A stretch of DNA of 64,000 nucleotides from Pacificispira sp002696645 (lineage in GTDB: Bacteria; Pseudomonadota; Alphaproteobacteria; UBA8366; Aestuariispiraceae), in NCBI RefSeq assembly GCF_048892425.1, contig NZ_JBLZHU010000003.1:365850-429849 (forward strand). The letters run 5' to 3'. A program made the translations under genes and the position numbers. Each line of letters begins with the position of its first letter. Position 1 is the stretch's first letter. Positions 17,213-26,607 of the stretch are shown here, piece after piece. Below the pieces are notes generated by a model. That model worked only from the letters and a program-made list of their open reading frames with translations. It made no database searches and had not been told where the DNA came from.

Positions 17213-18340
17213 ATGTCCGTGACTCGCCGTTCCCTGCTGAAAAGCTCTGCCGCCGCGACCGCCGTGGCGATTGCTGCGCCTGCCATCCTGCGCGCCCATG
17301 ACGCCCTGGCCTCCTCCGGGCAGGTCGATGTCTATGCCTGGGGTGACTATATCAAAGAAAACATGATCCAGAAATTCGAAGGCGACACCGGTATCAAAGT
17401 GAACCTGTCGACCTATGGCTCCAACGACGAAGCCGAAAACAAGCTGCGCGCCGCCGGTGGCAAAGGGTTTGACGTGATCTTCCCGTCCATCACCAACGGC
17501 CCGAACTATTATCCAGACAGCCTGTTGGCTCCGCTGGATGAAAGCAAGGTCAAGATGGACAACATCATCCCGTCGATGGTCCGTGACTCCTTCAATCTGG
17601 GTGCCACCTATCGCGGCAAGCGCTATCTGCTGCCCTTCGACTGGGGCACGGAAGCCATTACCTTCAATTCCGAAAAGATGCCGATGAGCGATGCCGAAGT
17701 TTCCTTCGGCTCCCTGTGGGTTCCTGAAGCAAAAGGTGCATCCGCCTTCCGTCAGAAATCCGTGATCATGGGCGTTGCGATCTATTTGGACGCAACCGGT
17801 GAAGTCCCGTCCAACCGCGCCATGGACATCTATAAATCTGAAGAAGATGCCCGCCGCGTTTGGGATGCCTGCACCAAATTCATCCTGGCGCATAAGGAAA
17901 ACATCGCCGCGTTCTGGAACAATGCCACCGAAGCAACCTCTGCCTTCACCGATTCCGGCGCCTTGATCGGTCAGACCTGGGATACGACCGGCCTGTTGCT
18001 GAACCGTGAAGATGCAAAATGGAAATACCGCATGCCGAAAGAAGGCGGCATCACCTGGATGGATTCCATGGGCGTGACCTCCGGCGCAGCCAATACGGAC
18101 CAGGCCTATGCCTTCATCAACGCCATGCTGGAGCCGGAAATGGCCGGCATGTTCGCCATGAACACCGGGTATAATTCTGCTGTGAAAAGTGCTGCGGACT
18201 TTGCCGGTGATGAATACCAGAAGCAATTCAACGAAGTTTACACAGATGCCGCCCTGGCAAATCTGTGGTGGTGGCAGGCTGACACCCCATACTTCGCATC
18301 CCTGCGTCAGGAATATGTAGAGAAGATCACCAACTCCTAA
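17213..18340 (+). CDS. Polyamine-type ABC transporter substrate-binding protein (PotD-like)
   Basis: The 375-aa periplasmic solute-binding protein starts with a twin-arginine signal, RRSLLKSSAAATAVAIAAPA, ahead of the mature chain near residue 35. The body matches the spermidine/putrescine-binding group: VYAWGDYI, YGSNDEAENKL, FDVIFPS, PFDWGTEAITFNSE, and a C-terminal WWWQAD. The exact ligand cannot be read; polyamines or similar amines are likely. The ATG at 17213 follows a GAAGGA ribosome site; an in-frame ATG at 17189 is the alternative. It is the first gene of the operon. Confidence 0.9.
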   Translation: MSVTRRSLLKSSAAATAVAIAAPAILRAHDALASSGQVDVYAWGDYIKENMIQKFEGDTGIKVNLSTYGSNDEAENKLRAAGGKGFDVIFPSITNGPNYYPDSLLAPLDESKVKMDNIIPSMVRDSFNLGATYRGKRYLLPFDWGTEAITFNSEKMPMSDAEVSFGSLWVPEAKGASAFRQKSVIMGVAIYLDATGEVPSNRAMDIYKSEEDARRVWDACTKFILAHKENIAAFWNNATEATSAFTDSGALIGQTWDTTGLLLNREDAKWKYRMPKEGGITWMDSMGVTSGAANTDQAYAFINAMLEPEMAGMFAMNTGYNSAVKSAADFAGDEYQKQFNEVYTDAALANLWWWQADTPYFASLRQEYVEKITNS

Positions 18341-18352
18341 CGCGTCCTATTC

Positions 18353-18385
18353 GGGGTCCGGGCGATATTTTAACGCCTGGACCCC
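18353..18385 (+). promoter_or_regulatory. Stem-loop between binding-protein and ATPase genes
   Basis: An 11-bp near-perfect inverted repeat (GGGGTCC-GGGCG with CGCC-TGGACCCC, 9-nt loop) begins 13 nt after the binding-protein stop and is followed by a pyrimidine-rich tract. Such hairpins commonly protect the upstream mRNA from 3' decay or stop part of the transcripts. The effect is much more binding protein than membrane subunits. Confidence 0.65.
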
Positions 18386-18422
18386 ACTTTCTTTCGTTAC
18401 TTTTTCAGAATTGGGGGCTTTT

Positions 18423-19505
18423 ATGCGCGGGAAAGATGTTCGTCTGGAAGATGTTGTGATGCGTTTTGGAAGCTTCACAGCCGTCCAGCAAACCAATTTA
18501 ACAATCGAAGCCGGTGAGTTTTTTTCTATTCTAGGGCCATCAGGATGTGGGAAGACCACGATCCTGCGCATGGTTTCGGGGTTCATTGATCCCAGCGAAG
18601 GCCGGGTGTTGATCGGCGGGGAACAGATGAATGGCCTGGGGCCTGCGAAACGCCCCACAGCCCTGATTTTCCAGAATCTTGCCCTGTTTCCCCTGATGAC
18701 CAATTGGGAGAATGTTGCCTTTGGTTTGGAAGCCCGGGGTGTTGCAAAGGCCAAGCGTCGCGACCGCGCCTATGAACTGATGGCGCTGGTTGGTCTGCAG
18801 GGGCATGAAGAAAAAACCCCCAACGAATTATCTGGCGGCCAGAAGCAACGCGTCGCCATCGCCCGCGCCCTGGCCGTGGAACCCGCCGTTCTGTTGCTGG
18901 ACGAGCCATTGTCAGCGCTGGATTTGAAACTGCGCCAGTATATGCGCGCCGAATTGAAGGAAATTCAGCGCAAAACCGGCGTTACCTTCATCTTCATTAC
19001 CCATGATCAAGGCGAAGCCCTAACCATGTCCGACCGGATTGCGGTGATGAAGGCCGGAGTGGTGGAACAGGTTGATACCGTCGATAATCTCTACGCCCAT
19101 CCCCGGACGCCCTTCGTGGCGACCTTCGTTGGCGAAAACAACGTCCTTGAGGGCAAGATTTCGGACCTCCAAGACGGATATGCCGTCGTTGAAACCCAGC
19201 AGGGTGCAATTCGCGGTATCAATCAGGACAAGGCAACTGTTGGCGACAAGGCCATGGTATTCGTCAGGCCAGAGCGCACAAAACTGCTGAACGGAGCGGC
19301 CCTGGACAATACCTTCGACGTGGATTTTGAGCGCCGCGATCTGGAAGGTGCCTTCGTCAATCTGTTTTTTAAGACCAACACAGGCTCCATCATCGTCCAT
19401 GAAGCCAATCTGGGTCAGCACAAAGAGCTGGAAGGCCGCGCGAAGATCGGGTTCAACGCATCGGACGCCATCGTCATGCGATCGGGGGAATTGAGCGATG
19501 AATAG
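18423..19505 (+). CDS. Polyamine-type ABC transporter ATP-binding protein (PotA-like)
   Basis: The 360-aa ATPase has Walker A GPSGCGKTT (near residues 38-46), the signature LSGGQKQRVAIARALA (near 139-154), Walker B LLLDEPLSALD, and a C-terminal TOBE-type regulatory domain with VRPERTKLL. It powers import through the two permeases encoded next. The ATG at 18423 is preferred, with a GGGGG-containing ribosome site 6 nt before it. The gene overlaps the next one by 8 nt. Confidence 0.93.
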   Translation: MRGKDVRLEDVVMRFGSFTAVQQTNLTIEAGEFFSILGPSGCGKTTILRMVSGFIDPSEGRVLIGGEQMNGLGPAKRPTALIFQNLALFPLMTNWENVAFGLEARGVAKAKRRDRAYELMALVGLQGHEEKTPNELSGGQKQRVAIARALAVEPAVLLLDEPLSALDLKLRQYMRAELKEIQRKTGVTFIFITHDQGEALTMSDRIAVMKAGVVEQVDTVDNLYAHPRTPFVATFVGENNVLEGKISDLQDGYAVVETQQGAIRGINQDKATVGDKAMVFVRPERTKLLNGAALDNTFDVDFERRDLEGAFVNLFFKTNTGSIIVHEANLGQHKELEGRAKIGFNASDAIVMRSGELSDE

Positions 19506-20532
19506 CCTGATCCGCAGCTACGGGAAGGGTCTGACCGGCATTTTCATAACCCTAACGGCGTTCTGGCTGTTGCTGCTGATTATCCTGCCGCAGGCCTTCA
19601 TGCTGGACCAATCGCTGTGGTCGATCGACAAAGACGACCAGTTGGGTATGAAGATCGACCGCGCCTATTCTGATCTGGGTCTGCTGGAATATGATGTCCA
19701 ACAGGCCACCGGCGATACCAAACCCGCCGTCCAGGCGAAGATTGACGCCCTGAAAGAAGAAATCTCAACGCTGGAGTCTCAGGAAACCGATCCGCCCAGA
19801 GAGTATGGGTTGCAAAATTATACCCGCATGTCCTCCCTGCATTTCTCAATCTTCGTGAAAAGCATTGTCTATGCCCTGGCAGTCACAGTTCTGGCCTTTG
19901 CGGTCTGTTATCCAGTTGCCTTTACCATCGCCAAGCTGGCGACCCCCCAGCGCGCCGCGCTGTTGATGCTGGGGCTGATTATTCCCTATGCGATCAACGA
20001 ATTGCTGCGGGTTTATGCCTGGCTGATGATCCTGGATTATCAGGGGGTGATCAACAGCCTGCTGGCCTGGATGGGGGTTGTCAGTTTTGCCGACAAGACC
20101 TGGGTCCCATTCCTGGAATATCCAGGCTCTGTCTTTGTCGCCCTGATTTATGCCTATGTCCTGTTTATGATTTTCCCGATCTACAACACCGTCGATACGT
20201 TGGATAAAAACCAGTTAGAGGCGGCGCAGGATCTGGGCGGGTCGGTGTTCCTGACCCATTGGCGGGTGGTTCTGCCCCATGCCAAGCCCGGTATCGCCGT
20301 AGGGTGCATCATGACCTTCATGCTGTCTGTTGGCTCCTATTCCGTGCCGCAGATCATGACGCGGGGGAAATCGGGCGACTGGTTCTCGCAATTGATCTAT
20401 CGACAATTCTTCGAAACCCAGAACTGGAATGTGGGCGCAGCCTATGCGTTCAGTCTGGTTCTTGTCTGCCTCGCCTTCATCCTGATCATGATGAAGGTGT
20501 TCAAGGTCGGCATTCGCGACATTTCGAAATAG
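19498..20532 (+). CDS. Polyamine-type ABC transporter permease (PotB-like) with extra periplasmic coiled coil
   Basis: The 344-aa inner-membrane permease has one helix near residues 13-35, then a hydrophilic stretch of about 80 residues, then five helices containing the EAA loop (LEAAQDLGGSVFLTHWRVVLPHAKPG, near 240-265). The stretch between helices 1 and 2 is charged and heptad-like (YDVQQATGDTKPAVQAKI, then LKEEISTLESQ). It probably forms a periplasmic coiled coil absent from E. coli PotB. The start overlaps the ATPase gene. Confidence 0.9.
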   Translation: MNSLIRSYGKGLTGIFITLTAFWLLLLIILPQAFMLDQSLWSIDKDDQLGMKIDRAYSDLGLLEYDVQQATGDTKPAVQAKIDALKEEISTLESQETDPPREYGLQNYTRMSSLHFSIFVKSIVYALAVTVLAFAVCYPVAFTIAKLATPQRAALLMLGLIIPYAINELLRVYAWLMILDYQGVINSLLAWMGVVSFADKTWVPFLEYPGSVFVALIYAYVLFMIFPIYNTVDTLDKNQLEAAQDLGGSVFLTHWRVVLPHAKPGIAVGCIMTFMLSVGSYSVPQIMTRGKSGDWFSQLIYRQFFETQNWNVGAAYAFSLVLVCLAFILIMMKVFKVGIRDISK

Positions 20533-20543
20533 GGGACGATGGG

Positions 20544-21362
20544 ATGAGCACGCAATCCAATGGACCCGGACTGTCGGGCCTGATTTTGAAAATTTATATC
20601 GGGGTGTTCTTTGTCTATCTCTTTGCCCCGCTTTTGGTGATGTCACTGGCCGCCTTTAATTCCTATGAATATCCGTCTGTGACGCAATGGCGCGGCTGGA
20701 CCCTGCACTGGTTCGGAGAATTGGCGCAGGATGATCGCATTCTGCAAGGGATCGTGAATTCTGTGCTGGTCGCCGTGGGCGTTGTGGGGCTGTCCCTGCC
20801 GCTGGGCCTGTCAGGGGCGCTGATCCTGACACGCCTGCAAAGCCGCTATACCAATGTGCTGTATGCGGTGTTGGTCTCTCCGCTGCTGATTCCCGGCATT
20901 ATTCTGGGGATTTCCACCCTGATCTTCTGGGGGCGGGTCGATGTGCCAGGCGGATTGTTCCTGACGGTCCTGGCGCAGACCAGCTTTATCGCCTCCTATT
21001 CCATGCTGCTGTTCATGGCCCGGCTGCAACGCCAGGATCGGGTTCTGGAGGAAGCAGCCCTGGATCTGGGCGCATCCAGCTTTTTCATGTTCCGTCGGAT
21101 CACCGTCCCTTTTCTGGCCCCCACCCTGATTACCGGGGCTGTTATTGGCTTTCTGCAATCGATTGAAAACTATAACACGACCATATTCGCCATTGGCGGA
21201 GACTGGACATTGGTAACAGAGATAGGCTCGCGCTTTCGTTTTGGCCTGTCACCGGTTATCAATGTGATCGGGGTTCTTTTCGTGGTCCTGACCGTCATCG
21301 CCGCGACGCTCTATACGATCCAGAAAGAACGGGAAAAACAACGCCGCGCCGCCTTGGGATAA
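20544..21362 (+). CDS. Polyamine-type ABC transporter permease (PotC-like)
   Basis: The 272-aa partner permease has six predicted membrane helices and the EAA loop in LEEAALDLGASSFFMFRRITVPFLAP (near residues 169-194). It starts at an ATG 8 nt after an AGGGGACG ribosome site and 11 bp past the previous stop. With the upstream subunits it makes a complete importer of binding protein, ATPase and two permeases. Confidence 0.92.
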   Translation: MSTQSNGPGLSGLILKIYIGVFFVYLFAPLLVMSLAAFNSYEYPSVTQWRGWTLHWFGELAQDDRILQGIVNSVLVAVGVVGLSLPLGLSGALILTRLQSRYTNVLYAVLVSPLLIPGIILGISTLIFWGRVDVPGGLFLTVLAQTSFIASYSMLLFMARLQRQDRVLEEAALDLGASSFFMFRRITVPFLAPTLITGAVIGFLQSIENYNTTIFAIGGDWTLVTEIGSRFRFGLSPVINVIGVLFVVLTVIAATLYTIQKEREKQRRAALG

Positions 21363-21373
21363 ACAGACCCGCT

Positions 21374-22081
21374 GTGAGCATCGACATCACCTTCCGTTGC
21401 CCGCCTGAATGGCAGGACGTGCTGCCCCGACCCATTTCAGGGCGGCAGGGGTTGCCCGACTGGCTGAAAACCATGCCATCTGAGGCCCACAGCGCGCTGC
21501 TGGGTCAGGACGTGCGGACGGTGAAGCAATGCCCGCCCTTTCTGGATGCGATGGGCGGTGGCTGGATGATGCCCCTGCTGTGTGATGTCACGGTGCAGGA
21601 CGGGCTCACCTTTTCCTGGGATTGGGACCTGCCGGTCAGCCGCCTGGATCGATTGACCCGTGCGCCGCTCTCCTGGCATCCCTCCGCCCAGTTGGATGGG
21701 GTACCCTTTGCTGAGCCGGGGATGGCCGCTCTGAAATTCAACTCTGCCTGGACGGTTGAGGTACCAAAAGGCTGGTCGGTGCTGTTTACGCATCCGGTCA
21801 ATCGACTGGACCTGCCCTTCCAGACCTTAACCGGATTGGTCGATTGCGACGCCTTCAATACTGGCTTCGTGCATTTCCCGGCCCTGTGGCAGGATCGGGA
21901 TTGGACCGGGACCCTACCAAAAGGCACCCCTGTCGCCCAGCTTTGGCCCGTGCCCCGCGCTATGACCGCGCATTTCGAAACGCTGGAAGGGCCATATGCC
22001 GATCAGGTTGAAGAAACCCTGGATCTGATCGGCCAGGCGCGCGGCGGGTATCGAAAGAACCACCGCGCATCGGACCACTGA
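21374..22081 (+). CDS. Conserved hypothetical protein downstream of the polyamine transporter
   Basis: The 235-aa soluble protein starts at a GTG 11 bp after the permease stop, so it is probably co-transcribed with the transporter. No signal peptide or membrane segment is visible. Notable blocks are TVKQCPPFLDAMGGGWMMPL (near 49-68), FSWDWDLP (near 80-87), FNSAWTVEVPKGWSVLFTHP (near 121-140) and a TLPKGTPVAQLWP stretch. The pattern is reminiscent of uncharacterised DUF6065-like proteins, but I hold that only weakly. The function is unknown. Confidence 0.7.
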   Translation: MSIDITFRCPPEWQDVLPRPISGRQGLPDWLKTMPSEAHSALLGQDVRTVKQCPPFLDAMGGGWMMPLLCDVTVQDGLTFSWDWDLPVSRLDRLTRAPLSWHPSAQLDGVPFAEPGMAALKFNSAWTVEVPKGWSVLFTHPVNRLDLPFQTLTGLVDCDAFNTGFVHFPALWQDRDWTGTLPKGTPVAQLWPVPRAMTAHFETLEGPYADQVEETLDLIGQARGGYRKNHRASDH

Positions 22082-22103
22082 TCCTAGATAAGACCAAAAA
22101 GCA

Positions 22104-22694
22104 TCACACCAGTGCAGAAGATTCGATAAGGCTAAACCGCCCTTTTGAGCGGCGGGTGAGGGCTTTGGATACGTCCGCTCTTAACTCTGCCCGCTCTGCC
22201 TTCAGGGCAGCCCCTGCCGCCTCTGCTTCGTCCAGACGCCCCAGTTCTGTCAATGCTCGGATCAGAAGCAAACGATCCTCTGCGCTGGCCTGAACAGCCA
22301 GTCCCTGGACCGCCTCTGCAGCCTTCTCCCAATATCCAAGCTTGAACATGGCAACAGAAACGCCGCGCAAGGCATCTGGATCGTCCGGAAAGGCCTGAAG
22401 ACAATCGCCTGCTTGTTGCAATTGCCCTAGATCGATCAGAGCCAGACCCCGCTCAATTTGCGCATTACGATGATCCGGTGCGGACCTAAGACATCGGTCC
22501 AGCCAATAGAGCGCGTCCTTTCCACGCCCTTCTCGGCGCAGGAAAACCGCAAAATTATAGGCTGTTTGGGGCGGTGCGGACGGTGCACTTGCCGCTTTCT
22601 TAAACAGCGTTTCCGCGCGCTCCAGATCACCGGCCTGATAGGCCGCAAGGGCATCCTGGGTCAGTGCGGCAATTTTGGTCGCCGCCCCACCCAT
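22104..22694 (-). CDS. Tetratricopeptide-repeat protein
   Basis: The 196-aa protein consists of about four TPR units. Examples are AYQAGDLERAETLFKKA (residues 19-35), TAYNFAVFLRREGRGKDALYWLDRCLRSAP and LALIDLGQLQQAGDCLQAFP. No signal peptide is seen, so it should be cytoplasmic. Its ATG overlaps the secA stop by one base (TGATG), implying coupled translation. A role as a partner of the Sec machinery is possible but is only inferred from position. Confidence 0.85.
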   Translation of the reverse strand: MGGAATKIAALTQDALAAYQAGDLERAETLFKKAASAPSAPPQTAYNFAVFLRREGRGKDALYWLDRCLRSAPDHRNAQIERGLALIDLGQLQQAGDCLQAFPDDPDALRGVSVAMFKLGYWEKAAEAVQGLAVQASAEDRLLLIRALTELGRLDEAEAAGAALKAERAELRADVSKALTRRSKGRFSLIESSALV

Positions 22695-25465
22695 CAGGCC
22701 TTACCGTGGCATTGTTTGTATTTCTTGCCTGATTGACAGGGACAAGGCGCATTGCGCGGAATCTTACCCCATGTGCTGGGATCGCCCGGATGCACATAGC
22801 GCCCGGTCGCTTCATGCAGGACATAGCCTTTCGGCGCCGTTTCTGCAGTCAATGGCTTGTCAGACTGGGACGGGCCAGGGTTTGACAGGCTGCGGCTCTT
22901 CAACTGCGCAATGTCTTCATCTGCGGCTGGTTTTATGGCCTGCTGGGACTCTGTTTCCCGCTGCTTTTCCATCGCCTCTTCGACATTGGTGCGCAGTTCA
23001 ACATGCGACAGCACCTGGGTCACCTGGCTGCGCAAACCAACCAAGAGCGATTCAAACAGGGCAAAGGCTTCGCTTTTATATTCATTCAGCGGGTCCCGCT
23101 GCGCAAAGGCGCGTAGACCGATCCCCTGGCGCAGATGATCCAACTGCAGCAGATGGTCCTTCCAGGCATTGTCCAACAGTTGCAGCAACAGGCTGCGTTC
23201 CGCAATGCGCATCACGTCGGGGCCATATTTTGAGGCCTTTTCGGCCATTTTGCGTTCCACGGCGGATGTGATCCGGTCCCGGAATTCTGTATGACCGACG
23301 CCTTCTTCTTTCGCCCATTCCGCAATTGGCAGATCCAGGGCAAACAGGCGGCGGCATTCTTCATGCAGGGATTCCAGTGCCCATTCTTCCGGCAATACCT
23401 TTTCCGGCACGCAGCGATTGACAACATCGTCAATGGTTTCGGCCCGCATGTCGCGGATCGTTTCATTGACGTCCTCGTCCCGCATCAGGTCTTTGCGTTG
23501 TTCGAAGATCACCTTGCGCTGATCGTTCATCACATCATCGTATTTCAGCAATTGCTTGCGGATTTCAAAGTTGCGCGCCTCAACCTTGGACTGGGCCTTT
23601 TCCAGCGCCTTGTTGACCCAGGGATGGACAATCGCCTCTCCCTCTTCCAGACCCAGTTTGCGCAGAACACCATCCATCCGTTCCGACCCGAAGATCCGCA
23701 TCAGGTCGTCTTCCAGACTGACGAAGAATTTCGATTCCCCTGGATCCCCCTGGCGTCCGGCGCGACCACGCAACTGATTGTCGATGCGGCGGCTTTCATG
23801 ACGCTCTGTTCCCAGAACGAAAAGACCGCCTGCTGCCAGGACTTCCTTATTCTTGGTCGCGATATCGTCGAGGATTTCCTGTTTCTTCTGGGCGATCAGC
23901 GCCTCGTCCTCAATGCCGTCCAATTCGCGCTGGACCCGCAATTCCATATTGCCGCCCAATTGAATATCCGTTCCACGACCGGCCATATTGGTGGCGATGG
24001 TCACCGCACCCGGCACACCGGCCTCACCGATAATAAAGGCTTCGCTTTCATGATGACGGGCATTCAGGATCTGATGTTTGATCCCGCGTTTCTTCAACTG
24101 ACGGGAAAGGTCTTCTGATTTCTCGATTGAAACCGTGCCGACCAGAACCGGCTGCTTTTTCTTATTGCACGCAACGATCTGTTCGATCACCGCCGTGTCG
24201 CGCTCCGCAGAGGTGCGATACACCTCGTCATCATTGTCCTTGCGCGCCATGGGCTTATTGGTCGGTACATCCACCACATCCAAGCTGTAAATCTCGGAAA
24301 ATTCACCCGCTTCTGTCAGGGCTGTCCCGGTCATGCCTGCCAGTTTGGGATACATGCGGAAGTAATTCTGGAATGTGATAGACGCCAGGGTCTGGTTTTC
24401 CATCTGGATTGCCACATTTTCCTTGGCCTCCAAGGCCTGGTGCAGCCCTTCGGAATAGCGCCGCCCTTCCATCATCCGACCGGTGAATTCATCAATGATG
24501 ATCACCTTATTGTCCTTGACGATGTAATCGATATCCTTGGTAAACAGTTTATGGGCGCGCAGGGCCTGATTCACATGATGGACGACGGTGACGTTCTGCA
24601 CGTCATACAGACCGCCTTCCCCCAACAGGTCCGTCTTTTCCCGCAACAGCGCTTCGATATGTTCCGTCCCCTGATCGGTCAGGGTCACGGCGCGCTGTTT
24701 TTCATCCTTTTCGTAATCATCCTGGGTCAGATGCGGGATCAAGGCATCGACCGTCATATACATGGTCGATGAATCATCGGTCGGGCCCGAAATGATCAAG
24801 GGGGTGCGGGCCTCATCGATCAGGATCGAGTCGACCTCATCAATGATCGCGAAATTGGGTTCGCGCTGGGCCATCTGCTCCAATCGGAATTTCAGATTGT
24901 CGCGCAGATAATCAAAGCCAAGCTCATTATTGGTCGCATGGGTGATGTCACAGCGATAGGCATGCTGGCGCGCGTGTTCGTCGATACCCGGCACCACTAC
25001 CCCGACTGTCAGGCCCAGAAATTCGTAAATCTTACCCATCCAGACAGAGTCACGACGGGCCAGATAATCATTCACCGTGACGACATGCACACCCTTGCCT
25101 GACAGGGCGTTCAGATATACCGGCAGCGTCGCGACCAGGGTCTTGCCTTCACCGGTTTTCATTTCCGCAATCTTGCCCTGGTGCAGGACCATCCCGCCGA
25201 TCAGCTGCACGTCAAAATGCCGCATGCCCAGAACGCGTCTGGCGGCCTCGCGAACCGTTGCGAAGGCTTCATTCAGAATGTCGTCTTCGGTTTCACCCTC
25301 TGCCAGGCGCTTGCGAAACTCTGCCGTTTTGGCCTGCAGGGCAGCATCATCCAGCGCCTTGAACCCCTCTTCCAGGGCCCCGATCGCCTCAGCGCGTTTG
25401 CGCAAAATCCGAACAGTCCGGTCATTCGCAGACCCAAATACGCTTTTAAGCAAGCCGCCGAGCAT
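22694..25465 (-). CDS. secA: Preprotein translocase ATPase SecA
   Basis: SecA drives protein export through SecYEG. The 923-aa protein has Walker A MKTGEGKTL in NBD1, the DEVDSILIDEARTPLIISG segment (Walker B region), TNMAGRGTDIQLGGN in NBD2, and the helical scaffold. The C-terminal zinc motif CPCQSGKKYKQCHG binds SecB. The ATG at 25465 begins the conserved MLGGLLKSVFGS. The open frame runs to 25549, but that extension is not conserved. The following TPR gene is coupled. Confidence 0.97.
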   Translation of the reverse strand: MLGGLLKSVFGSANDRTVRILRKRAEAIGALEEGFKALDDAALQAKTAEFRKRLAEGETEDDILNEAFATVREAARRVLGMRHFDVQLIGGMVLHQGKIAEMKTGEGKTLVATLPVYLNALSGKGVHVVTVNDYLARRDSVWMGKIYEFLGLTVGVVVPGIDEHARQHAYRCDITHATNNELGFDYLRDNLKFRLEQMAQREPNFAIIDEVDSILIDEARTPLIISGPTDDSSTMYMTVDALIPHLTQDDYEKDEKQRAVTLTDQGTEHIEALLREKTDLLGEGGLYDVQNVTVVHHVNQALRAHKLFTKDIDYIVKDNKVIIIDEFTGRMMEGRRYSEGLHQALEAKENVAIQMENQTLASITFQNYFRMYPKLAGMTGTALTEAGEFSEIYSLDVVDVPTNKPMARKDNDDEVYRTSAERDTAVIEQIVACNKKKQPVLVGTVSIEKSEDLSRQLKKRGIKHQILNARHHESEAFIIGEAGVPGAVTIATNMAGRGTDIQLGGNMELRVQRELDGIEDEALIAQKKQEILDDIATKNKEVLAAGGLFVLGTERHESRRIDNQLRGRAGRQGDPGESKFFVSLEDDLMRIFGSERMDGVLRKLGLEEGEAIVHPWVNKALEKAQSKVEARNFEIRKQLLKYDDVMNDQRKVIFEQRKDLMRDEDVNETIRDMRAETIDDVVNRCVPEKVLPEEWALESLHEECRRLFALDLPIAEWAKEEGVGHTEFRDRITSAVERKMAEKASKYGPDVMRIAERSLLLQLLDNAWKDHLLQLDHLRQGIGLRAFAQRDPLNEYKSEAFALFESLLVGLRSQVTQVLSHVELRTNVEEAMEKQRETESQQAIKPAADEDIAQLKSRSLSNPGPSQSDKPLTAETAPKGYVLHEATGRYVHPGDPSTWGKIPRNAPCPCQSGKKYKQCHGKA

Positions 25466-25714
25466 GAAAGACGTCACTTTCAAGTTTTTGCCAGAAGAAC
25501 CCTGGGCGTGAAGACACAAAGACAATCGGGTTTTCAGGCCCGATGACACTGCGATTGGAGATAAGGGTCCAACGCCGCTCTGTCAACGTACCCTTGCCGC
25601 AAGTGTCCGTCAGTTCTGCTTGTGATCCCCGGCTATCCATGGTTTCGTGCGCCCGAAATCAGGTCGCAAAGCCGTCCTGAAACATTGCCCTGCGACACTT
25701 TAGATGAGGATACC
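25466..25714. other. Divergent promoter region between secA and the parvulin gene
   Basis: This 249-bp gap separates two genes reading outward, so it must hold both promoters. No gene, clear terminator or strong inverted repeat was seen in it. Confidence 0.4.
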
Positions 25715-26575
25715 ATGCCGTTTTCTATTAACGCCCTTCGTTCGACACTTTCCATTGCTGTACTGATCGGCGGCCTTACCTGTGCGGCGTCCGCGCCCAC
25801 ATTGGCGCAATCCGATGATAAGACCGTCGCCATCGTGAATGGCACCGAAATCAAGCAATCGGAATTGGTCAATTTCTTTCAGGATTTGCCCAAGGAAGTG
25901 CAAGGGGCTGGCATGCAGGGGATCTATCCGTTGCTGCTGGAAGAAGTGATCGGCCGACACGTCATTGCCGACAAGGCCCGTGCCGCCGGGGTGCAGGACG
26001 ACCCGGAACTTCAGGCGCGCCTGAAGCAGGTCGAAAACGAATTGCTGTATAATTACTATGTCATCAAGGAAGCGGAAAAGCAGGTCGATGATGCCGAAGT
26101 TCGCGCCCGCTATGACGCGCTGGTCGCACAACAGGCGCCGGGCCAGGAAGTTGATGTCAGTCACATTCTGGTTGAAACAGAAGACGAAGCGAAAGAGATC
26201 ATCAAGGAGATCACAGATGGTAAGGATTTCGCTGAACTGGCCAAAGAACGGTCCCAGGATCCTGGCTCTGCCAGCAATGGCGGCAGCTATGGCTGGAGTC
26301 GTAAGGGACAGTATGTGAAACCCTTTGAAGATGCAGCCTTTTCGCTGGAACCCAACACATTCACGGCAGAACCGGTAAAGACCCAGTTCGGCTGGCACGT
26401 CATCCTGGTCAAAGGCAAACGCGATATCCAACCGCCCAGTTTTGAAGAAGTCGCACCCCGCATTCGGGAACAATTGGCGGAATCCAAAGTTCGGGGTATC
26501 ATTCAGGAGGCCATTAAAGGGGCCACTGTTGAGCGCTTTGATATGGACGGCAATCCGATGCCGGCCGCCCAATAA
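25715..26575 (+). CDS. Parvulin-type peptidyl-prolyl cis-trans isomerase, exported
   Basis: The 286-aa protein has a cleavable signal peptide (hydrophobic core near residues 10-28, cleavage after TLAQ), a SurA-like N-terminal helical part, and a rotamase domain near 145-240. The domain shows VSHILVETEDEAKEI, FAELAKERSQDPGSASNGG-type spacing and FGWHVILV. It should fold exported proteins in the periplasm. Its position next to secA and argJ is common in alphaproteobacteria. The start at 25715 follows a GATGAGGA ribosome site. Confidence 0.93.
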   Translation: MPFSINALRSTLSIAVLIGGLTCAASAPTLAQSDDKTVAIVNGTEIKQSELVNFFQDLPKEVQGAGMQGIYPLLLEEVIGRHVIADKARAAGVQDDPELQARLKQVENELLYNYYVIKEAEKQVDDAEVRARYDALVAQQAPGQEVDVSHILVETEDEAKEIIKEITDGKDFAELAKERSQDPGSASNGGSYGWSRKGQYVKPFEDAAFSLEPNTFTAEPVKTQFGWHVILVKGKRDIQPPSFEEVAPRIREQLAESKVRGIIQEAIKGATVERFDMDGNPMPAAQ

Positions 26576-26607
26576 AAAACTGACTTCAACCAGCAGAAGG
26601 CACCGCC

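Noticed and set aside
17183..18226. 347-aa frame antisense to the polyamine-binding protein gene
   Set aside because: Its codon positions mirror the real gene (third-position GC pattern) and the translation is low complexity with no domain; the opposite strand has a Tat signal, motifs and a ribosome site.
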